This document shows, piece by piece, positions 1 through 7,300 of a stretch of 44,728 nt of DNA. A model generated the notes under the pieces. It worked only from the letters and a program-made list of their open reading frames with translations, was not told the DNA's origin and did not search any database. A program made the position numbers and the translations under genes. Every line of letters begins with the position of its first letter. Within the stretch, counting starts at the first letter, position 1. This DNA comes from Bacteroidaceae bacterium (GTDB lineage: Bacteria > Bacteroidota > Bacteroidia > Bacteroidales > Bacteroidaceae): contig JAFZKR010000017.1 in assembly GCA_017551845.1 (NCBI GenBank), positions 1-44,728 of the forward strand. Reading direction: 5' to 3'.

Positions 1-2
1 GA

Positions 3-203
3 GCCCGCCGTAAGATAGGTTTCGGCTGGTCATTCCTCATCTCAGCCGTAACGACTCCGCTAATAGGGCTGATTGTAACTCTTCTGTTTGATAAACTTCC
101 CGTCGGCGAACGCAAATGGGGCTGTCTGGGTACCCTTCTTGCAATACTCGCCATAGCAGCATTGACCTTGCTCGTATTCGGAGTAATTGCTGCCGCTGCC
201 TAA
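3..203 (+). CDS. C-terminal end of a small membrane protein (partial)
   Basis: An open frame runs in from the left edge and ends at TAA 201-203, giving 66 residues. It begins with a basic stretch (ARRKIGFGW), then a hydrophobic segment (about residues 7-27), a short charged loop (DKLPVGERK), and a second hydrophobic segment (about residues 44-65) ending in small residues. This looks like a two-helix tail of a short inner-membrane protein. The family is not recognisable from the fragment and no function is assigned. The start lies outside the window. A promoter follows within 70 bases, so it is probably not co-transcribed with rplM. Confidence 0.6.
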   Translation, partial: ARRKIGFGWSFLISAVTTPLIGLIVTLLFDKLPVGERKWGCLGTLLAILAIAALTLLVFGVIAAAA

Positions 204-269
204 TATAGTCGTTGTTATCTATTTTTAAAAAAATACGGCAGTTTTGTGCGCTAATTCATTCAAAAAGTG

Positions 270-277
270 TAATTTTG
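270..277 (+). promoter_or_regulatory. -7 element of the rplM-rpsI promoter
   Basis: TAATTTTG followed by C matches the Bacteroidota consensus TAnnTTTG. A TTTG at 243-246 could be the -33 element, but the 23-base spacing is slightly long. Transcription would begin near 282-284, just before the first leader hairpin. Confidence 0.6.
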
Positions 278-283
278 CGAGCC

Positions 284-456
284 GATTATTATCAACCTTT
301 GTGTAAAAGGTTAGTTATTAGCGTGTTAAATCCCCGAGTAAGGGAACGGAGGGATAGCGTACCCTCTGATTTCCGAGCGTTTAGGGAGTTTCCATGACGT
401 CGGGAGACGAAAAGGTTGCGTAGAAAAATTGTTTAATTAATGATTTAAAGTTTAGA
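284..456 (+). ncRNA. Structured 5' leader of rplM, candidate L13 autoregulatory element
   Basis: The predicted leader folds into several perfect or near-perfect helices. AACCTTT (294-300) pairs with AAAGGTT (306-312). TCCC (331-334) pairs with GGGA (342-345). CGGAGGG (347-353) pairs with CCCTCTG (362-368, one G-U). CGTC (398-401) pairs with GACG (406-409) across a GGGA tetraloop of GNRA type. CAACCTTT (293-300) is also an exact 8-base complement of AAAGGTTG (411-418), which would enclose the other hairpins in a multibranch structure and exclude the first one. Autogenous control of rplM-rpsI by L13 is known in E. coli. Applying it here is inference. Confidence 0.55.
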
Positions 457-918
457 ATGGATACTTTAAGTTACAAGACTGTTTCGGCCAACAAGGCTAC
501 CGTGAACAAGGAATGGGTCGTGGTGGATGCCAAGGACCAGGTTCTGGGCCGCTTCGCCGTGAAGGTTGCCAAGCTGCTGCGCGGTAAGTACAAGACTAAT
601 TTCACTCCGCATGTTGATTGTGGTGACAATGTCATCGTTCTTAATGCCGACAAGGTTGTCCTGACCGGCAAGAAGTGGACTGACAGGGTTTATCTGCGTT
701 ACACCGGTTATCCCGGCGGCCAACGCGAGATGACACCTGCACAGTTGATGGCTAAGCCCAACGGCGCTGAGAGACTTATGAGGAAAGTTGTTAAGGGAAT
801 GCTGCCCAAGACCAAGTTGGGCGACAAGCTTCTGGATAATCTCTATGTTTATGCAGGTACAGAGCACAAGCATGAGGCACAGCAGCCCAAGGCAATCGAT
901 ATCAATTCACTTAGTTAA
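457..918 (+). CDS. rplM: 50S ribosomal protein L13 (uL13)
   Basis: This 153-residue protein is a structural component of the large ribosomal subunit and an early assembly protein. It has the normal L13 layout: an N-terminal TVSANKATVNKEWVVVDAKD region, the GRFAVKVAKLLRGK helix, HVDCGDNVIVLNADKVVLTGKK in the middle, and the GYPGGQREMT and VKGMLPK motifs. Length is close to the usual 142-155. The ATG at 457 is preceded by an A/T-rich stretch, as usual in Bacteroidota. rpsI follows after 11 bases, the widely conserved rplM-rpsI pairing. The upstream leader suggests feedback control. Confidence 0.98.
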   Translation: MDTLSYKTVSANKATVNKEWVVVDAKDQVLGRFAVKVAKLLRGKYKTNFTPHVDCGDNVIVLNADKVVLTGKKWTDRVYLRYTGYPGGQREMTPAQLMAKPNGAERLMRKVVKGMLPKTKLGDKLLDNLYVYAGTEHKHEAQQPKAIDINSLS

Positions 919-929
919 TTAGAAAGAGA

Positions 930-1316
930 ATGGAAGTAATCAATGCAATAGGCCGTAGAAAACGCGCCGTGGCACGTGTCTTCGTTACTGAGGGTACCGG
1001 TAAGATTACCATCAACAAGAGAGATCTCGCAGTTTATTTCCCGTCTTCACTGCTTCAGTACGTAGTTCTCCAGCCTCTTAAGAAACTTGAGGTGGCCGAG
1101 AAGTATGATATCAAGGTGAACCTGGACGGTGGCGGTTACAATGGACAGGCCAATGCTCTGCGTCTTGCAATTGCACGCGCTCTCGTAAAGATCAACCCTG
1201 AGGACAAAAAGGCTCTCCGCTCGGAAGGCTTCCTGACCCGCGATGCACGCTCTGTGGAGCGCAAGAAGCCCGGTCAGCCCAAGGCACGCCGCAGATTCCA
1301 GTTCAGCAAGCGTTAA
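930..1316 (+). CDS. rpsI: 30S ribosomal protein S9 (uS9)
   Basis: This 128-residue small-subunit protein has a C-terminal tail that reaches the P-site tRNA. Diagnostic features are the N-terminal GRRKRAVARVF motif, GGGYNGQANALRLAIARAL in the centre, the EGFLTRDARSVERKKPGQPKARR segment, and the basic end FQFSKR, whose final SKR is the universal S9 tail. It is the second gene of the rplM-rpsI unit. No convincing terminator follows; the next promoter appears about 40 bases after its stop. Confidence 0.98.
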   Translation: MEVINAIGRRKRAVARVFVTEGTGKITINKRDLAVYFPSSLLQYVVLQPLKKLEVAEKYDIKVNLDGGGYNGQANALRLAIARALVKINPEDKKALRSEGFLTRDARSVERKKPGQPKARRRFQFSKR

Positions 1317-1355
1317 GCTCTGGATATTTTCCAATGCCTGCCTGTTATACCTTAT

Positions 1356-1363
1356 TATATTTG
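1356..1363 (+). promoter_or_regulatory. -7 element of the rpsB-tsf promoter
   Basis: TATATTTG followed by C is a full match to TAnnTTTG. Transcription would start near 1368-1370, placing both leader helices just inside the transcript. No good -33 element is visible. A GCCTGC/GCAGGC inverted repeat (1336-1341, 1363-1368) brackets this promoter. Confidence 0.6.
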
Positions 1364-1368
1364 CAGGC

Positions 1369-1472
1369 CTATGGGATCGGTGTTTAGTATCTAAACTGTC
1401 GGGATCTGCCATAAATGGGACAGCTACCCGACGGTTGATAAAAAAGAATGTAAACAAAACAACAAACAATTT
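1369..1472 (+). ncRNA. Structured 5' leader of rpsB, candidate S2 autoregulatory element
   Basis: Two helices are visible. GTTTAG (1382-1387) pairs perfectly with CTAAAC (1391-1396) around a 3-base loop. A 10-bp stem joins 1394-1403 with 1427-1436 (one G-U) and is topped by CTG 1406-1408/CAG 1421-1423 and CC/GG pairs. The two helices share bases 1394-1396, so they compete or must stack with fraying. Bases 1437-1472 are A-rich and look unstructured, as expected for a translation start region. S2 autoregulation through the rpsB leader is known in E. coli; its use here is inference. Confidence 0.5.
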
Positions 1473-2429
1473 ATGTCAAGAACAAATTTTGAACAGCTTC
1501 TCGAAGCTGGTTGCCACTTCGGCCACCTGCGCCGCAAATGGAATCCCGCTATGGCTCCTTACATCTTCATGGAGCGCAATGGCATTCATATTATAGACCT
1601 GAACCAGACTGTAGCCGCTATTGACCAGGCTGCCGAGGTTCTCAAGCGTATGGCCCGTGACGGAAAGAAGATCCTTTTCGTAGGTACCAAGAAACAGCTC
1701 AAGGATATTGTTGCTGAGAAGGTATCGGCAGTAGGTATGCCTTACGTTATTGAGCGCTGGCCCGGTGGCATGCTCACCAACTTCCCGACAATCCGCAAGG
1801 CTGTCAAGAAGATGGCTACCATCGATAAGCTGACAAGTGACGGTACATATTCAAACCTATCAAAGCGTGAGATCCTGCAGATTACACGTCAGCGTGCCAA
1901 GTTGGAGAAGAACCTGGGTTCTATCGCTGACCTTTCACGTCTGCCGGCAGCTCTGTTCGTGATTGACGTTCTTAAGGAGAACATTGCAGTTCGTGAGGCT
2001 AACCGTCTGGGTATCCCCGTATTCGCTATCGTTGATACCAACAGTGACCCCACTCCTATTGATTATGTTATTCCTGCCAATGATGATGCCACCAAGTCCG
2101 TGGATGTAATCCTGACCGCTTGCTGCACTGCTATCGCCGAAGGTCTGGAAGAGCGTAAGGCTGAGAAGGGCGAGGAGGCTGCAGTTTCCGATGAAGAAAA
2201 GAGCGAAAAGCCCCGCCGTGAGCGCATCCGCAAGGTTGCCAAGAAGGAGGAGACAATAGAAGAGGCTCCCGCCGCTGAGGCACCCGCTGTTGAAGCTCCC
2301 GCCGCTGAGGCACCTGTTGCTGAGGAGAAGCCCGCTGCTGAGACTCCTGCCGAGGAGGCTCCGGCAAAGCCCAAACGCACCCGCAAGGCTGCTGCTCCCA
2401 AGGATGACAAGAAGGAGGCTGAGGCTTGA
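1473..2429 (+). CDS. rpsB: 30S ribosomal protein S2 (uS2) with a long acidic/Ala-Pro tail
   Basis: This is the small-subunit protein S2, 318 residues. The folded part (about 1-230) carries the expected motifs: LLEAGCHFGHLRRKWNP near the N-terminus, ILFVGTKKQLKDIV, ERWPGGMLTNF and IPVFAIVDTNSDP. The last 85 or so residues form a low-complexity tail rich in Glu, Ala, Pro and Lys, built partly from a 30-bp tandem repeat. E. coli S2 has about 240 residues, so the tail accounts for the excess. tsf follows 29 bases downstream, the conserved rpsB-tsf pairing. Control probably acts through the structured leader at 1369-1472. Confidence 0.97.
   Translation: MSRTNFEQLLEAGCHFGHLRRKWNPAMAPYIFMERNGIHIIDLNQTVAAIDQAAEVLKRMARDGKKILFVGTKKQLKDIVAEKVSAVGMPYVIERWPGGMLTNFPTIRKAVKKMATIDKLTSDGTYSNLSKREILQITRQRAKLEKNLGSIADLSRLPAALFVIDVLKENIAVREANRLGIPVFAIVDTNSDPTPIDYVIPANDDATKSVDVILTACCTAIAEGLEERKAEKGEEAAVSDEEKSEKPRRERIRKVAKKEETIEEAPAAEAPAVEAPAAEAPVAEEKPAAETPAEEAPAKPKRTRKAAAPKDDKKEAEA
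2265..2324 (+). repeat. 30-bp tandem repeat in the rpsB tail
   Basis: Two consecutive 30-bp units start with GCTCCCGCCGCTGAGGCACC at 2265 and 2295; the first 20 bases are identical and the remainder diverges. They encode repeated Ala-Pro-Ala-Glu motifs. Shorter, more degenerate versions continue to about 2375. Confidence 0.8.
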
Positions 2430-2458
2430 TTTTTATTAACCTTTAATGATTAAAGAAA

Positions 2459-3286
2459 ATGGCTGTAACACTTGATGATATTAAAGCCCTGCGCACCAAG
2501 ACCGGTGCCGGTATGTCAGATTGCAAGAAGGCCCTTACTGAGGCTGAAGGCGATTTTGAGAAGGCTATTGAGATAATCCGCAAGAAGGGTCTGGCAGTTG
2601 CTGCAAAGCGTTCTGACCGTGAGGCTTCCGAGGGTTGTGTTCTGGTTAAGGTTGCCGGTAACTTCGGCGCTATCATAGCTCTTAAGTGCGAGACCGACTT
2701 TGTGGCCAACAACAAGGATTTCATTGCTCTCACACAGAGCATTCTGGATGCCGCTGTTGCTGCAAAGGCCAAGTCACTTGATGAGGTTAAGGCTCTGCCT
2801 ATGGATGGCAAGACCATTGCCGATATCGTTCTGGAGCGTACAGGTATTGTAGGTGAGAAGCTCGAGCTTGACGGTTATAACTACCTTGAGGCTCCCGAAA
2901 TTGCATCATACAACCACCAGGGTAAGAACTTCCTCTGCTGCCTGGTTGCCTTCAACAAGGAGGTTTCAGACAAGGAGTATGTTCACGAGATTGCTCTTCA
3001 GGTTGCCGCTCAGAATCCTATCGCCGTGAAGCCTGAGGAGGTTCCCGCCGACATAGTAGCCCGTGAGAAGGAAATCGCTGCCGACAAGGCACGTGAGGAG
3101 GGTAAGCCCGAAAATATGATTGAGCGCATTGCTGAAGGTCGTATGAAGAAGTTCTACGATGAGAGCTGCCTCCTGAACCAGAAGTACATCGTTGACGAGA
3201 AGAAGACTGTTGCCGAGTACCTCAAGGCTTTGGACAAGGACCTCACCGTAACTGCTTTCCGTCGCTTTACTCTCAAATCAGAGTAA
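2459..3286 (+). CDS. tsf: Elongation factor Ts
   Basis: This 275-residue guanine-nucleotide exchange factor regenerates EF-Tu-GTP in the cytoplasm. It has the N-terminal UBA-like segment (TLDDIKALRTKTGAGMSDCKKALTEA, about residues 3-28), the catalytic TDFVANNKDF motif that contacts EF-Tu, and the coiled-coil and dimerisation parts that follow. Length suits the shorter EF-Ts form. It is the last gene of the rpsB-tsf unit and is followed 20 bases later by a strong hairpin that should terminate transcription. Confidence 0.97.
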   Translation: MAVTLDDIKALRTKTGAGMSDCKKALTEAEGDFEKAIEIIRKKGLAVAAKRSDREASEGCVLVKVAGNFGAIIALKCETDFVANNKDFIALTQSILDAAVAAKAKSLDEVKALPMDGKTIADIVLERTGIVGEKLELDGYNYLEAPEIASYNHQGKNFLCCLVAFNKEVSDKEYVHEIALQVAAQNPIAVKPEEVPADIVAREKEIAADKAREEGKPENMIERIAEGRMKKFYDESCLLNQKYIVDEKKTVAEYLKALDKDLTVTAFRRFTLKSE

Positions 3287-3305
3287 TTCAGGATTTCTCC
3301 ATAAG

Positions 3306-3348
3306 AAAATGTGCAATTGGGGACAGTCCCCAATTGCACATTTTTTTT
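3306..3348 (+). terminator. Perfect 19-bp inverted repeat with T-run: bidirectional terminator, possibly REP-like
   Basis: Bases 3306-3324 are the exact reverse complement of 3326-3344, with a single central A. The core reads GGGGACAGTCCCC. Eight T residues (3341-3348) follow on the plus strand and TTTTCTTAT follows on the minus strand. It lies between convergent tsf and the SUI1-like gene, whose TAA stop (3347-3349) starts within the T-run. It should stop transcription from both sides. The long perfect palindrome exceeds what a terminator needs and resembles short REP-type palindromes. Confidence 0.85.
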
Positions 3349-3694
3349 ATCCTTTTGTTTGGGAGTAGCCCAGGGAGAGGAGCTTGGCTTTGAGCTTTTC
3401 GCGAAAATCACCCTGGATTATGATCTCGCCATCCTTGGCCGAACCTCCGCATCCGCAGAATGTCTTGAGAGTACGGGCAAGCGCCTCCATATCGGCCTGA
3501 GGACCGATAAATCCGCTTATCACGGTCACGGTTTTTCCGCCGCGACCGTTTTTCTCCATCCTGAGGCGCAGTTTCTGCTGCTGGGGCGGCAATAGTTCCT
3601 GCTCAGGTTCCTCATCGGTCTCATATTTGAAATCAGGATTGGTGGAGTACATCACTCCGAGCCTGTCCTTCCAGTCATTGGATTGCTTTCCCAT
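3347..3694 (-). CDS. SUI1/YciH-like translation initiation factor
   Basis: The protein has 115 residues and a C-terminal SUI1 domain (about residues 45-115), related to eIF1 and bacterial YciH. Recognisable elements are RMEKNGRGGKTVTVISGF, the LARTLKTFCGCGGSAKDGEIIIQGD block with its Cys-Gly-Cys-Gly-Gly turn, and a closing KAKLLSLGY. The likely role is in translation initiation fidelity; in bacteria it is not essential and poorly understood. An in-frame ATG exists upstream at 3802, but the ATG at 3694 is preferred because the predicted -7 element (3716-3723) lies upstream of it and downstream of the longer start. It runs convergent to tsf and divergent from the FAH-family gene. Confidence 0.88.
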   Translation of the reverse strand: MGKQSNDWKDRLGVMYSTNPDFKYETDEEPEQELLPPQQQKLRLRMEKNGRGGKTVTVISGFIGPQADMEALARTLKTFCGCGGSAKDGEIIIQGDFREKLKAKLLSLGYSQTKG

Positions 3695-3715
3695 ATCAAA
3701 TGTATTTTGTTTGTC

Positions 3716-3723
3716 CAAAGATA
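3716..3723 (-). promoter_or_regulatory. -7 element of the SUI1-like gene
   Basis: The minus strand reads TATCTTTG, a full match to TAnnTTTG, about 22 bases before the chosen start. One base separates it from the opposing -7 element at 3725-3732. Confidence 0.5.
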
Positions 3724-3724
3724 G

Positions 3725-3732
3725 TAACTTTG
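3725..3732 (+). promoter_or_regulatory. -7 element of the FAH-porU-porV-ispF unit
   Basis: TAACTTTG followed by C matches TAnnTTTG. Transcription would start near 3737, leaving a leader of about 26 bases before the ATG at 3764. It is back to back with the divergent -7 element, giving CAAAGATAGTAACTTTG. Confidence 0.6.
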
Positions 3733-3763
3733 CATCATAACATAATATGTTAAACAGCGGTAT

Positions 3764-4381
3764 ATGAAGATCATCTGTGTGGGCATGAACTACTCCAGGC
3801 ACAATAAAGAACTGGGGGAAACGTTATTAAAGCCGGAGAGTCCGGTCATTTTCATGAAACCGGACTCCTCAATCCTGAGGAACAGAAGACCGTTTTTCCT
3901 GCCTGACCATCTGGGGCGGGTGGATTATGAAACGGAACTTGTGGTGAGGATAAACAGGTTAGGCAAGGGTATAAGCGCAAAGTTCGCTGACCGCTATATA
4001 GATGCAGTTACGCTCGGCATTGACTTCACTGCACGAGACATGCAGAATGAGTTCAGGAGGAAGGGACTGCCGTGGGAGCTGTGCAAGGGATTTGACCAGG
4101 CGGCCGTAGTGGGTGACTGGATTCCCAAAGAGAGGATAGGGGACCTTCAGGATATACATTTCCGCCTTGATATTGACGGAACAAGTGTACAGGAGGGGCA
4201 TACCGCCGATATGATATTCCCCGTTGCGCGGATAATAGAGTATGTGAGCGGTTTCTGCACTCTCAAGACTGGGGACCTGATTTTCACAGGGACACCGGTA
4301 GGTGTGGGTCCGGTGAGTATCGGACAGCACCTCCAGGGATTCCTTGAGGGAGAGAACGTTCTTGATTTTCATATAAGATAG
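3764..4381 (+). CDS. Fumarylacetoacetate hydrolase (FAH) family protein
   Basis: This 205-residue cytoplasmic enzyme matches the compact FAH fold of the YcgM/FAHD1 type. The N-terminus KIICVGMNYSRHNKEL and PVIFMKPDSSIL are the usual substrate-lid region. The metal ligands should be the Glu in VDYETELVVRI and the Asp in TLGIDFTARDMQ; a RKGLPWELCKGFDQAA segment and a TGTPVGVGPV loop follow. Members act on acylpyruvates, oxaloacetate or related dicarbonyl compounds; the substrate cannot be read here. It is the first gene of the unit with porU two bases downstream. A link to secretion is not implied by its chemistry. Confidence 0.85.
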   Translation: MKIICVGMNYSRHNKELGETLLKPESPVIFMKPDSSILRNRRPFFLPDHLGRVDYETELVVRINRLGKGISAKFADRYIDAVTLGIDFTARDMQNEFRRKGLPWELCKGFDQAAVVGDWIPKERIGDLQDIHFRLDIDGTSVQEGHTADMIFPVARIIEYVSGFCTLKTGDLIFTGTPVGVGPVSIGQHLQGFLEGENVLDFHIR

Positions 4382-4383
4382 CA

Positions 4384-7300
4384 TTGAGAAGAGGGATACT
4401 GTCATATATAATTGTTCTGATGCTTGCTGCTCTTAAGGCAGTGGCGCAGGATTATCCTGTTCTGGAGACCGGATGGAGGCTCTCCCTCAACGACTCAGTA
4501 CCCCCTCATGCCGGCCTGAGTATCTCACTCTCCGGCAGTTGGGTCGATACCATCTACCAGGCCGGTATAGAATTCCCCGAGCTGGTTCCACTTTCCGATG
4601 AGATCGCTGCCCGATGGGGCCTGAAGGCTGAGAATGTTCCCGAGTGGCCCAAAGTGGAGAGTTTTATCGGGGTGACAAGAGGAACTGCGGTACTTGATAT
4701 AAGTTTCACTCCTGTCATGCGTCGCGACGGCCGGCTGATGGTCATTAATTCATACAAGCCGGTTGTGATGCGTGAGACAGTGCAGTCAAAGGCCGCTCCG
4801 ACAAGAGATGCAGAAGAGCGTTATACCGCCGGATCAATGTTTTCACAAGGCCGATGGGTCAAGATACGCATTCCTGAAACAGGTGTTTACAGACTTACAT
4901 TCAGCGCATTGCGTTCTATGGGGTTCAATGATCCGGACAAGGTGAGGCTATTCGGTTACGGTGGAACTGTTCTGCCTGAGACAGGGCTTCAGAATCTTAC
5001 CGATGATATTCCGGAACAACCTCTATGGCGTACTTCAAGTGCACTGCTGTTCTATGGACAGGGTACTGTAAACTGGAATATGAACTACAAGAGTGAGTAT
5101 ATACATGAACGTAATACCTATTCTGACTGGGGCTATTATTTCCTTACCGATGACGCTCCCGGGGAGGCTCTGCAGTTCCTTGAGGCGCAGTGTGATACGG
5201 TTCCCGGAACTATTGTGGAAAGCTTTCCTGAGCGTATGGTATATGACCCCGATGAGTTCAGCTGGTACCGTTCGGGACGCCGTCTCTTCGAGTCCTATGA
5301 CTATTCAGCCGGAGGCTCCCGCACATACTCATTGCAGCTTGACGGCATAGTCGCAGACAGTGTCCTGATGACAGTGGCTTTCTCTTCCGACAGCGATCAT
5401 GACTCCAAACTTTCGGCTTACGTGAACGGCGATGCCGTAGGTTTCATGAATCTGGGTATCAAGGGAAGTAATGATGTAGCTGTTGTGGCGGAAAAAACAT
5501 TTACGGTGAAAGGGCTGTTCGCTGACCACAGTTCTGTGAGACTCGTCCATGAACGGGAGGGCAATCCTGCCGGTCATCTTGACTTCATACGCCTTAATTT
5601 CATGCGCCGTCTCTCCCTTTATGACGGTTATACCTTGTTCCGTACAGGAAAGAGAATAAAGAATGCGAGTTTCAGCATAGATGGGTCCAATGCCGATGTT
5701 GTAGTGTGGAAAAAGGCTTCCGATGGTACTATGAGTGTGATTCCTTCCATCTTTGAAAATGGGCGGACAACGACATTGGCATCGGACATATTGAGCAGCG
5801 ATGAGCTGGTTGCGGTTGATGTGACAGCTTCACTTCCCGAACCTGAACCGATGGGCAGTGTGGCAAACCAGAATCTGCACGGAATAGAACAGGCCGATAT
5901 GGTGATTGTGGTGCCTGCTTCGGGCAGACTTACCGTTCAGGCCGAAAGGCTTGCTGCGGCCCACAGAAAGAAGGATAACCTCTGCGTTGAGGTGCTTAGG
6001 GCCGATATGATATTTAACGAGTTTTCATCCGGCACACCTGATGCTACTGCCATCAGGCGTTTTATGAAGATGCTCTATGACAGGTCTGGCGATTCGGTGC
6101 GGGCTCCTGAGTATCTGCTTCTTTTTGGTGACGGAGCATGGGACAACCGTATGCTTGTTCCTGACTGGAAGGGGGCTTCTCCCGATGACTATCTGCTCTG
6201 TTATGAATCCTACAACTCCACGAGCCACACCTCATCGTATGTGATGGAGGACTATTTCGGCCTGTTGGATGATTCTGAAGGTCAATCATTGCTTCGGGAG
6301 AAGGTCGATATAGGTGTAGGGCGTCTGCCGGTACACACTGCTGCCCAGGCTGAGACTATGGTGAACCGTATTATAGACTATATGGATGGCCGTAATTCAG
6401 GAGCCTGGCGTAACCGCGTACTTATCCTGGGCGATGACGGTGATAACAATACCCACATGCGTGATGCCGACGGGGTGGCCTCTATCTTCCGTGAACTGTA
6501 TCCTGTCCTGAATCAGACCAAGATTTACTGGGATGCTTTCAAGATGGAGGTTAGCGCCTCCTACAATGGATATCCTACAGTCCGCAAGATGATACTCGAG
6601 GAGCTGGATAAGGGCGCGCTCGTAGTCAATTATACGGGACACGGCAGTCCCGATGTCCTCTCGCATGAGCTTGTGGTAAACAAGGCCGATGCTGCCGGAC
6701 TGACCTCTCCAAGATTGCCGTTCTGGATAACCGCTTCCTGCGACATAGCACCTTTCGACTCTCCGGTGGAGAGTTTCGGACTAAACCTGATGAACAATGA
6801 TAAGGGCGGAGCCATAGGATTACTCTCTACCACGAGAACTGTATATGCATCGCATAACAGGCTTATTAACAACAGCTTTGCCAAATATATATTCGGAGTT
6901 GATGACAATGGCCGTCAAAATACGCTGGGACGTGCTTTGAGACTTGCCAAAAACGAACTGGTGACGAGTGGCGGTGAATATACCGATTACTCCGAGAACA
7001 AGATACACTATGTATTGCTTGGTGATCCCGCACTCCGTCTCGGGAAAGCAGAGATGACAGCTGTTATAGACTCTTTCTCCCATAAGGTCGCGGATTCGGA
7101 CAGTCTCACCGCAATGGCTGGTTCGGTAATTGAGGTTAGCGGACATATTGAGATGGATTCTGTTCGTGACAATGATTTTGACGGCAGACTCTATATGTCA
7201 GTCTATGACAGTGAGCGCGAGGTGGTTTGTCTTGACAATGCCAAGACGGCCGATGAACCTTTCCGGTTCATTGACCGCGACCGCATGTTATTCTCCGGAA

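Noticed and set aside
212..397. 61-codon open frame upstream of rplM
   Set aside because: It spans the promoter and the structured leader, has no recognisable protein features, and its start lies upstream of the predicted transcription start.
1336..1368. GCCTGC/GCAGGC inverted repeat as an rpsI terminator
   Set aside because: There are only 6 bp around a 21-base loop with no T-run, and it overlaps the rpsB promoter. It may be chance or an operator, but not a supported terminator.
1243..1596. 117-codon frame over the rpsI/rpsB junction
   Set aside because: It overlaps the end of rpsI and the start of rpsB in another frame and reads through the leader helices; it is a shadow frame.
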